Source: Clostridia bacterium (lineage in GTDB: Bacteria; Bacillota; Clostridia; Christensenellales; Aristaeellaceae). From it: a stretch of DNA of 64,000 nucleotides. The stretch spans positions 1 to 64,000 of the forward strand of contig JAFSOC010000016.1 of assembly GCA_017447185.1 (NCBI GenBank). The letters run 5' to 3'. The notes below the pieces were generated by a model. That model was not told where the DNA came from. It did not search any database and saw only the letters and a list, made by a program, of their open reading frames with translations. The position numbers and the translations under genes were made by a program. Positions 9,258 to 17,586 of this stretch are shown here, piece after piece (within the stretch, counting starts at the first letter, position 1; every line of letters starts with the position of its first letter).

Positions 9258-10244
9258 TTATTCAAATTCGATCGTGGCCACAGGTTTCTCGCTGACATCC
9301 CAGAGGACGCGGTTGACACCGTCGACGGTGGAAATGATCCGGTCGCGGATCCGGCAGATCACGGAGAAAGGAATCTCCGGCACGGTGGCGGTGACGGCAT
9401 CCACGGTGTTGACGGCGCGGATGATCACGGCCCAGCCCATGTAGCGGACGCCCTTGCCGTCCACATACTTGATGCCGGTGGACTTGAAGTCCGGCACCAC
9501 GCAGAAGTACTGCCACGGAACCTCGGGCAGGGCGCCGATTTCCTCACGGACGATGGCATCGGCTTCACGCAGCGCTTCCAGCCGGTCGCGGGTGATGGCG
9601 CCGACGCAGCGGACACCCAGGCCGGGGCCGGGGAAGGGCTGGCGGTAAACCATACCGTCCGGAAGGCCCAGGGCCTTGCCGACGACGCGGACTTCGTCCT
9701 TGTAGAGGAGCTTGACGGGCTCCACCAGCTCGAACTGCAGATCGTCCGGCAGGCCGCCTACATTGTGATGCGCCTTGACGCCGACGCTCTCAGTGATATC
9801 AGGATAAATGGTACCCTGGGCCAGGAAGGCGATGTCGTCCTGCTTGCGGGCTTCTTCTTCAAAAACACGGATGAACTCAGCGCCGATGATCTTGCGCTTC
9901 TGCTCCGGATCGCTGACACCGGCCAGCTTGTCCAGGAAACGGTCCACGGCATCCACATAAACCAGGTTGGCTTTCATCTGGTTGCGGAAGACTTCGACCA
10001 CCTGTTCCGGCTCGCCCTTGCGGAGCAGGCCGTGGTTGACGTGCACCGCCACCAGCTGCTGCCCGATGGCCTTGATCAGCAGGGCGGCTACGACAGAACT
10101 GTCCACACCGCCGGAGAGGGCTAGGAGAACCTTTTTGCCGCCCACCTGTTCCCGGATGGCGGCTACCTGCTCGTTAATGAACGCTTCAGCCAGCTCGGGG
10201 GTGGTAATCCGCTGCATGCTTTCCGGACGCTTGTTGTTATCCAT
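9258..10244 (-). CDS. guaA: GMP synthase ATP-pyrophosphatase subunit (no glutaminase domain)
   Basis: Converts XMP to GMP: the adenylating ATP-pyrophosphatase half of GMP synthase followed by the C-terminal dimerisation domain. The PP-loop LLALSGGVDSSVVAALL is near residues 39-55. The GMP_synt_C hallmark YRQPFPGPGLGVRCVG is near residue 205, and the end reads PVATIEFE. At 328 residues it lacks the roughly 190-residue N-terminal class I glutamine amidotransferase present in the usual ~510-residue bacterial GuaA. A full start context is present (GGAGG ribosome binding site, promoter at 10294-10322), so it is not a truncation. Either a separate glutaminase subunit is encoded elsewhere, as in archaea, or ammonia is used directly. 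Monocistronic in this view. Confidence 0.93.
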   Translation of the reverse strand: MDNNKRPESMQRITTPELAEAFINEQVAAIREQVGGKKVLLALSGGVDSSVVAALLIKAIGQQLVAVHVNHGLLRKGEPEQVVEVFRNQMKANLVYVDAVDRFLDKLAGVSDPEQKRKIIGAEFIRVFEEEARKQDDIAFLAQGTIYPDITESVGVKAHHNVGGLPDDLQFELVEPVKLLYKDEVRVVGKALGLPDGMVYRQPFPGPGLGVRCVGAITRDRLEALREADAIVREEIGALPEVPWQYFCVVPDFKSTGIKYVDGKGVRYMGWAVIIRAVNTVDAVTATVPEIPFSVICRIRDRIISTVDGVNRVLWDVSEKPVATIEFE

Positions 10245-10293
10245 CTCTTTTCCTCCAATCCATCCTCACAAATCAAAATGTGATTCACGAAAG

Positions 10294-10322
10294 ATAATAG
10301 GAAAATACAGGGAACCTGTCAA
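10294..10322 (-). promoter_or_regulatory. Sigma-A promoter for guaA
   Basis: On the minus strand, TTGACA (10317-10322) and TATTAT (10294-10299) are separated by 17 bp, 50 bp upstream of the guaA ATG. No purine riboswitch fold is recognisable in the short leader. Confidence 0.8.
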
Positions 10323-10405
10323 TCGAAAAACATGACAGAATTATGAACCCTTTCTTTCGGAAGACCTAATTTTGTCCGGACCGGAAATAAAAGCAGAAAA
10401 GGGGA

Positions 10406-10434
10406 TTGACAAGCGGATGCCGACCGGATAAAAT
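10406..10434 (+). promoter_or_regulatory. Sigma-A promoter for manA and the mannan operon
   Basis: TTGACA (10406-10411) and TAAAAT (10429-10434) are separated by exactly 17 bp. This is a near-consensus promoter 88 bp upstream of the manA ATG. Confidence 0.85.
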
Positions 10435-10448
10435 AACCCCCGAATAGC

Positions 10449-10477
10449 TTAACTGTTAACTTAACAATCTAGTTAAC
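10449..10477 (+). promoter_or_regulatory. Candidate operator of TTAAC repeats
   Basis: Four TTAAC motifs (10449-10453, 10456-10460, 10461-10465, 10473-10477) sit just downstream of the manA promoter start site. GTTAACTTAAC at 10455-10465 is a 5-bp inverted repeat. The core TAACTTAA (10457-10464) recurs at 11534-11541, in the same position relative to the next promoter. The LacI-type regulator in the operon (12767-13765) is the natural candidate to bind it; this is inference. Confidence 0.45.
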
Positions 10478-10522
10478 AAAGAGCAGGAAACCGGATGCGG
10501 TTTTGAGGAAGGCGGGGAGAGC

Positions 10523-11476
10523 ATGAGGACGGATACCTATCCTTTGATCATGAGTCCATATTTCCGGTGCGGGCAGAGCACGCCCTGGGGCGGCTGTGCG
10601 CTGAAGGAGAAATACGGCAAGAATACGCCCGACGAGCCCACCGGGGAGAGCCTGGAGATCTCCGCGCTTCCCGGCCGGGAAAGCCATGTGCTGAACGGCG
10701 CGTACAGGGGAAAAAGCCTGCGGGAAATCTACACCCTGTGGGGAGACCGGCTCACCGGAAAGCGGGGAAAGGATTTCCCGCTGATGCTCAAGCTCCTGGA
10801 CGCCCGCCAGAACCTGTCCGTGCAGGTGCACCCGGACGACGCCTACGCGCAGCTGCATGAGGGGAAAACCGGGAAAAGCGAAGCCTGGTACATCCTGGAC
10901 GCAAAGCCCGGCGCAAAGCTGGTATACGGTGTGGATGTGAAGGACGGGGAGCTGCAGGCCATTGTGGAAGCCGGACAGCTGGAAGAGCACCTGCACTGGG
11001 TGGATGCCCACCCGGGCGACGTGTTTTATATTCCAAGCGGAACGGTGCACGCCCTGGGCTCCGGGATCCAGTGCTATGAAATCCAGCAGTCCAGCGATGT
11101 CACCTACCGCTTCTGGGACTGGAACCGGGTGGGACAGGACGGAAAACCGCGGGAGCTGCATCTCCGGCAGGCCCTGGATGTATCCAGCCCGGACAGCCTG
11201 CCTTCGCCGCGGGAGGAAGAGGAAGTCCCTTTCGAGGGCGGAAAGATGAAGCTGCTGGTCAGCGATCCGCATTTCCGGCTTTACGCGGTGGACCTGGACG
11301 GAACATTCTCCCTTCCTACTGGGGAAATGATGTTTATGACACCGACAGTGGGATGCACCCTGCACTGGGGAGAGGAAAGCCAGGAACTGGCACCCTGGCA
11401 GAGCGTACTGATTCCGGCGGAAATGGGAAAAGCGGAAATATCCGGCAATGGCAGGGTGCTCCTGTCCTGTGCCTGA
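10523..11476 (+). CDS. manA: Mannose-6-phosphate isomerase, class I
   Basis: Interconverts mannose-6-phosphate and fructose-6-phosphate in the cytoplasm. The 317-residue length fits the short class I (zinc cupin) form common in Firmicutes. Metal-site signatures are visible: QVHPDD around residue 95, KSEAWYIL around 115, and GTVHALGSG with the following EIQQSSD stretch around 175-190. It begins with ATG after a GGCGGGGAGA ribosome binding site and is first in the mannan operon, behind its own strong promoter. It provides the glycolytic exit for mannose freed by the downstream enzymes. A phosphomannomutase for mannose-1-phosphate is not in the window. Confidence 0.92.
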   Translation: MRTDTYPLIMSPYFRCGQSTPWGGCALKEKYGKNTPDEPTGESLEISALPGRESHVLNGAYRGKSLREIYTLWGDRLTGKRGKDFPLMLKLLDARQNLSVQVHPDDAYAQLHEGKTGKSEAWYILDAKPGAKLVYGVDVKDGELQAIVEAGQLEEHLHWVDAHPGDVFYIPSGTVHALGSGIQCYEIQQSSDVTYRFWDWNRVGQDGKPRELHLRQALDVSSPDSLPSPREEEEVPFEGGKMKLLVSDPHFRLYAVDLDGTFSLPTGEMMFMTPTVGCTLHWGEESQELAPWQSVLIPAEMGKAEISGNGRVLLSCA

Positions 11477-11488
11477 ATGCAAAGCGGA

Positions 11489-11516
11489 TTGACAATACCG
11501 GAATTCGCGGTACAAT
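11489..11516 (+). promoter_or_regulatory. Internal promoter before cellobiose 2-epimerase
   Basis: TTGACA (11489-11494) and TACAAT (11511-11516) are spaced 16 bp, in the 81-bp gap after manA. A TAACTTAA motif follows at 11534-11541, matching the candidate operator at 10457-10464. This suggests joint control with manA. Confidence 0.75.
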
Positions 11517-11557
11517 GCAGTCAGGTTTACAAATAACTTAATAAAGGGGGGTACAAC

Positions 11558-12730
11558 ATGATGAAGAATGAAATCCGGCAGCAGCTGGAGCTGAAAATCC
11601 TGCCTTTCTGGATGAAACTGAAGGATGAAGCATACGGCGGATTCTACGGATATGTGGATAATGACCTGCAGGTGAACAAAGAGGCTGACAAGGGCTGCAT
11701 CCTGAACAGCCGGATCCTGTGGACCTTTTCCACATCGGCAAGGGTGCTGGCGCGGGAAGACCTGCGCGCCTGTGCGGATCATGCCTATGCGTTCCTGGGG
11801 CGTTTTCTGGATCCGGCAAACGGCGGGGTGTACTGGTCCGTGACCTATGACGGCAAGCCGGCGGATACGACGAAGCATACCTACTGCCAGGCGTTCGCGA
11901 TTTACGGGCTGGCGGCCTATTACCGGCTGACGGGGAAGCAGGAAGCACTGGACCGGGCCATGGGCCTCTTCCGGATTATTGAAAACCGGTGCAAGGACGC
12001 GGGCGGATACCTGGAAGCGCTGAAAGCGGATTTCTCGCCGGAGAGCAATGAAAAGCTGAGCGAGAACGGGATCATGGCCTCCCGCACCATGAATACGCTG
12101 CTGCACGTGGTGGAAGCCTATGCGGAGCTTTACCGGGCCTGCCCGGATCCGGCCGTCGCAACGGCCGCCATTGCCGGCCTGAATCAGTTCCCGGAGAAGA
12201 TTTACAATCCCGGAAAGCGCCGTATGGAAGTGTTCTTTGACGCGGATTTCCGGTCGATCCTGGATATGCAGAGCTACGGTCACGACATCGAAGGCAGCTG
12301 GCTGCTGTTTGACGCTGCGGGCGTGTTCCTGCCGGAGGAGAAGCTGGGATCCTGGCGCAGCATGTGCCTGGACCTGCTGGAGAGCTCCACGGAGCGGGGA
12401 TTTACAGACCGCGGACTGGCCTATGAGATCGTGAACGGCGAGAAAAACACCAACCGGGCCTGGTGGCCCCAGGCGGAAGCTATGCTGGGCTTCGCCTTCG
12501 GCTGGAAGGAAACCGGCGATCCTGTCTGGATCGGGCGGATGCAGACCCAGTGGAAGTACATCTGCGAAGTAACGATCGATCCCCGGGAAGGCAGCGAGTG
12601 GTTCAACGAGCTCCTGGAGGACGGAACGCTCCTGGAGGAAAAGCCTATTGTTGAAGAGTGGAAGTGTCCATACCACAACGGCCGGATGTGCCTGCAGCTG
12701 ATCCAGGCGGACCTGCCGGATGAAGTATAA
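11558..12730 (+). CDS. Cellobiose 2-epimerase (AGE superfamily)
   Basis: Predicted to epimerise the reducing-end sugar of beta-1,4-disaccharides: cellobiose to glucosyl-mannose and, in mannan breakdown, mannobiose to 4-O-beta-mannosyl-glucose. The 390 residues form an (alpha/alpha)6 barrel with the features of the Ruminococcus albus enzyme: N-terminal IRQ..L...ILPFW, GGFYGYV, KGCILNSRILW, GKPADTTKHTYCQAFAIY, SYGHDIEGSW (His242) and CPYHNGRMC (His373). A strong GGGGGG ribosome binding site precedes the ATG; a second ATG follows directly. The neighbouring GH130 mannosylglucose phosphorylase supports this over a GlcNAc 2-epimerase. No signal peptide, so cytoplasmic. Confidence 0.92.
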   Translation: MMKNEIRQQLELKILPFWMKLKDEAYGGFYGYVDNDLQVNKEADKGCILNSRILWTFSTSARVLAREDLRACADHAYAFLGRFLDPANGGVYWSVTYDGKPADTTKHTYCQAFAIYGLAAYYRLTGKQEALDRAMGLFRIIENRCKDAGGYLEALKADFSPESNEKLSENGIMASRTMNTLLHVVEAYAELYRACPDPAVATAAIAGLNQFPEKIYNPGKRRMEVFFDADFRSILDMQSYGHDIEGSWLLFDAAGVFLPEEKLGSWRSMCLDLLESSTERGFTDRGLAYEIVNGEKNTNRAWWPQAEAMLGFAFGWKETGDPVWIGRMQTQWKYICEVTIDPREGSEWFNELLEDGTLLEEKPIVEEWKCPYHNGRMCLQLIQADLPDEV

Positions 12731-12766
12731 GCAAATCCCCTGATTTGAAACCGGAGAGGTGAAATC

Positions 12767-13765
12767 ATGCCACCAAAGAAACCGACCATGCGGGATATTG
12801 CCCGGGAGGTGGGAACCAGCGCGGTGACCGTGTCCAAGGCCATTGCGGGGAAGCCGGGGATGAGCGATGAGCTGCGGGAGATCATCCTGAAGAAAGCTTC
12901 AGAGATGGGGTATGAATACCCCCACGGCAGGCTGCAGCCCCGGGAGCACCTGGAGATCGGGATCCTGATCCCGGACCGGTACTTTGAATCGGATTCCTAC
13001 TATGCGGAGATTTACAAGCGGCTGGTCCGGAAGCTGACGGACCTGGGGCATTTCGGCCTGCTGGAACTGCTGGATGCCCGGGATGAAAAGGAACTGACGC
13101 TTCCCTCGCTGCTGACCACGAAGAAGGTGGACGGGCTGATCCTGCTGGGTGAACCTGTGAAAGCGTATTACCGGAAGGCCGCCCAGGCCGGAACGCCTGT
13201 CGTTTTCCTGGATTTTTATGATGAACAGGCAAACGCGGATGCCGTGGCGGGAGACAACACCTACGGCACCTACCGGCTGACCAGCCACCTGATCCGGAAC
13301 GGTCACCGGAAGATCGGATTTGTCGGAAGCATCAAGGCCACCAGCAGCATTATGGACCGGTTCCTCGGCTACTACCGTGCCATGCTGATGAACGACCTTC
13401 AGGTGCGGGAAGAATGGATCCTGCCGGACCGGGGAGCGACCGGCGGAATTGTGAAACCGGAGCTGCCGGAGGAGGTGCCGACGGCTTTCGTCTGCAACTG
13501 CGATATGACCGCGCGGATGATGATCGACCTGCTGCGGGATAAAGGATACCGGGTGCCGGAAGATATCTCGGTGACCGGTTTCGACGATTATCCCCCGGGC
13601 AGTGAGAACGATATTCCCCTGAGCACCTTCCGGATCGATACGGACGGGATGATTGAACTGGCGGTGAAGACGCTGCTGGATCGCTGCGCGGGAGACCGGA
13701 AGCCCTTCGGGCGGCTGGTGGTCAGCGGGCAGCCGGTGTACCGGGAATCGGAGATTCCGGTTTGA
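12767..13765 (+). CDS. LacI-family transcriptional regulator
   Basis: Has an N-terminal LacI helix-turn-helix (TMRDIAREVGTSAVTVSKAI, residues about 7-26), a hinge around residues 50-60, and a periplasmic-binding-protein-like effector domain ending with the typical TGFDDYPPGSENDIPLST segment. 332 residues, ATG after GGAGAGG. It lies inside the mannan operon, so it probably senses a mannooligosaccharide or mannosyl-glucose and represses the promoters at 10406 and 11489. The proposed binding motif is the TAACTTAA-containing repeats. The effector cannot be read from the sequence. Confidence 0.9.
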   Translation: MPPKKPTMRDIAREVGTSAVTVSKAIAGKPGMSDELREIILKKASEMGYEYPHGRLQPREHLEIGILIPDRYFESDSYYAEIYKRLVRKLTDLGHFGLLELLDARDEKELTLPSLLTTKKVDGLILLGEPVKAYYRKAAQAGTPVVFLDFYDEQANADAVAGDNTYGTYRLTSHLIRNGHRKIGFVGSIKATSSIMDRFLGYYRAMLMNDLQVREEWILPDRGATGGIVKPELPEEVPTAFVCNCDMTARMMIDLLRDKGYRVPEDISVTGFDDYPPGSENDIPLSTFRIDTDGMIELAVKTLLDRCAGDRKPFGRLVVSGQPVYRESEIPV

Positions 13766-13805
13766 TAATTCATAAATATTTTTGGCTGATGAGGAGGATA
13801 AGAAT

Positions 13806-14831
13806 ATGGTTAAGATGATCAATGTGGATGCACTTCCGAATATTCCCTGGCAGGACCGGCCTGCGAACCTGAAGACGGAATCCCCGGTCTGGCGGTATTC
13901 CGAAAACCCGGTGATGGGCCGGAATCCCACGCCGGAGATCGCCCGGATTTTCAACAGCGCGGTGGTTCCGTGGGAAGACGGATATATTGCGGTGCTCCGC
14001 GGGGAGCAGATCAACGGAATTCCCTATGTGTACCTGGGTCATTCGAAGGACGGCATCCACTGGGATGTGGAGCGGGAAAAGGTACCTTTTACCGATGAAA
14101 ACGGGAATCCGAAAATGCCGCATTACGCCTACGATCCGCGGCTGGTGAAGGTGGAGGATACCTACTACATCATCTGGTGCGGTGATTTTTACGGCGCCTC
14201 CATCGGCATGGCGAAGACGAAGGATTTCAAAACCTTCACCCGGATCGAGAACCCTTTCATTCCGTTTAACCGGAACGCAGTGCTGTTCCCCCGGAAGATC
14301 AACGGTACCTACCGGCTGCTGAGCCGGCCCTCCGACAGCGGCCATACACCCTTCGGCGATATCTTTATCAGCGAGAGCCCGGACATGACCTTCTGGGGCA
14401 AACACCGCCATGTGATGGGCAGCGGCGGGGAATGGTGGGAGAGCGTGAAGATCGGCGCCGGCGCGGCTCCGATTGAGACCAGTGAAGGCTGGCTGATGTT
14501 CTACCACGGCGTGGCCACCACCTGCAACGGATTTGTGTATTCCATGGGCGGCGCCATCCTGGATATCAACGAGCCCAGCAAGGTGCTGTACCGCTGCGCG
14601 AATCACCTGCTGACGCCGGAAGAGAACTATGAGGTGACCGGCTTTGTGCCGAACGTGATCTTCCCCTGCGCGACGCTGCAGGACGGGGAGACGGGAAGGA
14701 TTGCGATTTATTACGGTGCGGCGGATACTCACGTGGGACTGGCTTTTACCACGGTGGACAGCGTTGTCAGCTACATCAAGGAGCACAGCGTGCTGCACGG
14801 CGGAGACGACGAGGCGGTCCATAACTATTGA
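13806..14831 (+). CDS. GH130 beta-1,4-mannooligosaccharide phosphorylase
   Basis: Predicted to phosphorolyse the non-reducing-end mannose of beta-1,4-mannooligosaccharides to mannose-1-phosphate. 341 residues with a five-bladed beta-propeller GH130 pattern: NPVMGRNPTPEIARIFNSAV, HYAYDPRLVKVEDTYYIIWC (catalytic Asp in DPRL), WWESVKIGAGAAPIETSEGW and FYHGV. The start is the ATG at 13806 behind GAGGAGG (13790-13796); the upstream in-frame TTG at 13782 lies before that site. It looks like the GH130_2 subgroup (RaMP2-like) and is clearly different from the next gene. Exact chain-length preference is inferred. Confidence 0.85.
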   Translation: MVKMINVDALPNIPWQDRPANLKTESPVWRYSENPVMGRNPTPEIARIFNSAVVPWEDGYIAVLRGEQINGIPYVYLGHSKDGIHWDVEREKVPFTDENGNPKMPHYAYDPRLVKVEDTYYIIWCGDFYGASIGMAKTKDFKTFTRIENPFIPFNRNAVLFPRKINGTYRLLSRPSDSGHTPFGDIFISESPDMTFWGKHRHVMGSGGEWWESVKIGAGAAPIETSEGWLMFYHGVATTCNGFVYSMGGAILDINEPSKVLYRCANHLLTPEENYEVTGFVPNVIFPCATLQDGETGRIAIYYGAADTHVGLAFTTVDSVVSYIKEHSVLHGGDDEAVHNY

Positions 14832-14867
14832 TTCGGAATTCAAAATGAACAGAACGGGGATACAACG

Positions 14868-16046
14868 ATGCGGGTAAAGAGTTTTGAGACACTGATGGAG
14901 GAATATGAGCGGATTCTGGCGCGGCCGAATCCTCCGGACGAACATTTTTACAACGGGCTTTTTACGCGGTACAGGAATCCGGTGCTGACGCGGGAGCATA
15001 TCCCTCCTTTCTGGATGTATGATGCGAATCCGGCTGCGAATCCCTTCATGATGCAGCGGCTGGGCGTGAACGCCACGCTGAACAGCGGCGCCATCAGGCT
15101 GGGAAACAAATACTGTCTGGTGGTACGGGTGGAAGGCATGGACCGGAAGAGCTTCTTCGCTGTGGCGGAGAGCGACTGCCCCACGGAGGGATTCCGGTTC
15201 CGGAATTACCCGGTGATCCTGCCGGACACGGAAAAACAGGAAACCAACGTTTACGACATGCGCCTGACGCAGCATGAGGACGGATGGATTTACGGCGTAT
15301 TCTGCTCCGAAAGCAAGGATGAACAGAGCGCGGACCTGTCCGCGGCAGTGGCCGCAGCCGGCATCGTGCGGACGAAGGATCTGGAGAATTGGGAACGTCT
15401 GCCGAACCTGGTGACGCTCCGTTCTCCCCAGCAGCGGAATGTGGCGCTGCATCCGGAATTTGTGGATGGAAAGTACGCCTTCTATACCCGGCCCATGGAC
15501 GATTTTATTGAAACCGGCAGCGGCGGGGGCATCGGTTTCGGACTGTGCGACGATATTCTGCATCCGGTGATCGGGGAGGAGAAGATTATCTCCCGGCGGA
15601 AATACCATACGATCACGGAGGCCAAGAACGGCGAAGGCGCGGTGCCGATCAAAACGGACAAAGGCTGGATTCACCTGGCTCACGGCGTGCGCAATACGGC
15701 AGCCGGCCTGCGGTATGTGCTGTACGCGTTTGCCACGGACCTGCAGGATCCGTCGAAGCTGATCGCGGAGCCTTCCGGCATGCTGCTCGGACCGCTGGGA
15801 CGGGAGAGAACCGGCGACGTCAGCAACGTGGTGTTCACCAACGGCGCCATCGCGGATGACGACGGAAAGGTATATCTGTACTATGCTTCCTCCGATACCC
15901 GGATGCACGTGGCGGAAACGGATATCGAACGGCTGAAGGACTATGTGTTCAATACGCCGGAGGATCCGCTGCGCAGTCCTGACTGCGTACGGCAGCGGGC
16001 GGAGCTGATCCGCCGCAACCTTGAATTCCTGAACGAAAGAAGGTAA
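14868..16046 (+). CDS. GH130 4-O-beta-mannosyl-glucose phosphorylase
   Basis: Predicted to convert 4-O-beta-D-mannosyl-D-glucose and phosphate to mannose-1-phosphate and glucose. The 392 residues match the GH130_1 mannosylglucose phosphorylase pattern very well: [68 protein letters not shown] (catalytic Asp), [25 protein letters not shown] and [14 protein letters not shown]. It works with the 2-epimerase at 11558, the established two-step mannobiose route in Bacteroides and Ruminococcus. ATG follows ACGGGGAT; the next gene starts 4 bp after its stop. Confidence 0.93.
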   Translation: MRVKSFETLMEEYERILARPNPPDEHFYNGLFTRYRNPVLTREHIPPFWMYDANPAANPFMMQRLGVNATLNSGAIRLGNKYCLVVRVEGMDRKSFFAVAESDCPTEGFRFRNYPVILPDTEKQETNVYDMRLTQHEDGWIYGVFCSESKDEQSADLSAAVAAAGIVRTKDLENWERLPNLVTLRSPQQRNVALHPEFVDGKYAFYTRPMDDFIETGSGGGIGFGLCDDILHPVIGEEKIISRRKYHTITEAKNGEGAVPIKTDKGWIHLAHGVRNTAAGLRYVLYAFATDLQDPSKLIAEPSGMLLGPLGRERTGDVSNVVFTNGAIADDDGKVYLYYASSDTRMHVAETDIERLKDYVFNTPEDPLRSPDCVRQRAELIRRNLEFLNERR

Positions 16047-16050
16047 GGAT

Positions 16051-17553
16051 ATGCTGCAGCCGGCATCCCTGTTTACAGACGGCGCGGTCCTTTGCAGAGA
16101 CCGGGAGATCCGGATTTTCGGACGTGCGGAAAGCGGAAAAACCGTGACGGTACAGCTGCGGGACGCGAGGGGAAGCCTGCTGGCAGAGGAAAGCGGAACC
16201 TCCCGGAACGGGCGGTTTGAAATCCCGCTGCCGCCCCAGCGCGCGCAGGCGGGATGCACGCTGACCGTCAGCACGGAAGGAGAACGGGTAACGGCGGAGG
16301 ATGTTGCCGTCGGCGACGTTTACCTTGCCGGCGGGCAGAGCAATATGGAACTGGAGCTGCGCAACAGCGCGGGCGGGGCCGGACAGGTCCGGGACGATCC
16401 GCTGCTGCGCTTCTTCAACGTGCCGCGAAAAGCTTTTGTCTGTGAGGAACAGCAGCGGGCGGTCCGGGAAACCCGATGGAATCCGGTAAACCGGGAAACA
16501 GCCGGTTACAACAGTGCGGTGGCTTCCATTTTCGGCCAGATCGTGCGGACGAGGCATCCGGAAATCCCGGTGGGCATTATCGGATGCTACTGGGGCGGAA
16601 CTTCCGTTACCTGCTGGATGGACGACGAAACCCTTGGCTCCCTGAGCGAGGGGATCCGCTACCGTCAGGCATACCAGGCCCTGTGCGGCGGAAAAACAAT
16701 GGAGCAGTATCTCGCGGAGGAAGCCGCGTTCAACGCATACTGCGAAGACTGGAACACGAAGGCGGACGCTTACCGGGCGGGGCACCCGGACGCGGGCTGG
16801 GAGGAAGTCCAGGAAACCGTCGGCCGGTTTGAATGGAATCCGCCGGCCGGGCCGGGATCCCCCTACCGTCCGGCCGGACTTGCGGACAGCATGCTGGCGG
16901 AGATCGCGCCGGTTTCGCTGACCGCGGTGCTGTTTTACCAGGGAGAGGAAGACGCGTCGCGGACAGACTGCTATGACGTGCTGATGACCGCGATGATCCG
17001 GTATTGGCGGAGCATCTTCCGCAACGCGGAGCTGCCGTTCCTCTTTGTCCAGCTGCCGATGTGGCTGGACAACGGCGCGGAGGATACCTTCCAGTGGCCG
17101 AAAACCCGGCTGGCGCAGGCTGCCGTGCGCGACAGCGTGCGGAATACAGGAATGATCTGCCTGCTGGACGAGGGAGAATACGGTAACATTCATCCTGTGA
17201 ACAAACAGCCCGTTGGAATCCGGCTGGCGGAACTGGCGGAACGGATGATCTACCACGGAACGGGGGAAGTGTCCCCGCACGCCGTGGGACGCTTTGTGCG
17301 CGGAAATACCATGATTGTCGTGATGAGCGCGAAGGTGCGGACGAAGGACGGCGAAGCGCCGCGCCTGCTGGAAATCGCCGGAGAAGACGGCAGGTTTGTG
17401 CCGGCGGAAGGCGAAGTGGAGGAAGGAGTTCTCCGGATCCGCGCGGAACAGGTGAAACATCCCGCGGCGGTACGGTACGCCTGGTGCGACTGGTCGGACC
17501 GGGTGAACCTGACCGGGGAGAACGGACTGCCGCTGGAGCCTTTTGCACTGTAA
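16051..17553 (+). CDS. SGNH-family acetylesterase, probable mannan deacetylase
   Basis: Belongs to the sialate O-acetylesterase-like SGNH hydrolases (500 residues). An N-terminal beta-rich region (residues about 1-85) precedes the nucleophile motif GGQSNME (Ser97). The oxyanion-region motif GCYWGGTSVTCW is near residue 180, FYQGEED is near 295, and the catalytic Asp/His segment DEGEYGNIHP has His381. There is no signal peptide, so it acts on imported sugars. The start lies 4 bp after the GH130 stop, indicating translational coupling. In this setting removal of acetyl groups from mannooligosaccharides is more likely than sialic acid chemistry; this is inferred from context. Confidence 0.8.
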   Translation: MLQPASLFTDGAVLCRDREIRIFGRAESGKTVTVQLRDARGSLLAEESGTSRNGRFEIPLPPQRAQAGCTLTVSTEGERVTAEDVAVGDVYLAGGQSNMELELRNSAGGAGQVRDDPLLRFFNVPRKAFVCEEQQRAVRETRWNPVNRETAGYNSAVASIFGQIVRTRHPEIPVGIIGCYWGGTSVTCWMDDETLGSLSEGIRYRQAYQALCGGKTMEQYLAEEAAFNAYCEDWNTKADAYRAGHPDAGWEEVQETVGRFEWNPPAGPGSPYRPAGLADSMLAEIAPVSLTAVLFYQGEEDASRTDCYDVLMTAMIRYWRSIFRNAELPFLFVQLPMWLDNGAEDTFQWPKTRLAQAAVRDSVRNTGMICLLDEGEYGNIHPVNKQPVGIRLAELAERMIYHGTGEVSPHAVGRFVRGNTMIVVMSAKVRTKDGEAPRLLEIAGEDGRFVPAEGEVEEGVLRIRAEQVKHPAAVRYAWCDWSDRVNLTGENGLPLEPFAL

Positions 17554-17586
17554 GAAAACCGACCCATACTGTGGGGGTATATTCAC

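Noticed and set aside
10245-10522. Purine riboswitch or PurBox between guaA and manA
   Set aside because: No conserved purine-riboswitch core or direct PurBox motif is recognisable; only two divergent promoters and the TTAAC cluster are seen.
13782-13805. Upstream TTG start for the first GH130 gene
   Set aside because: The Shine-Dalgarno sequence GAGGAGG lies inside this stretch and points to the ATG at 13806.
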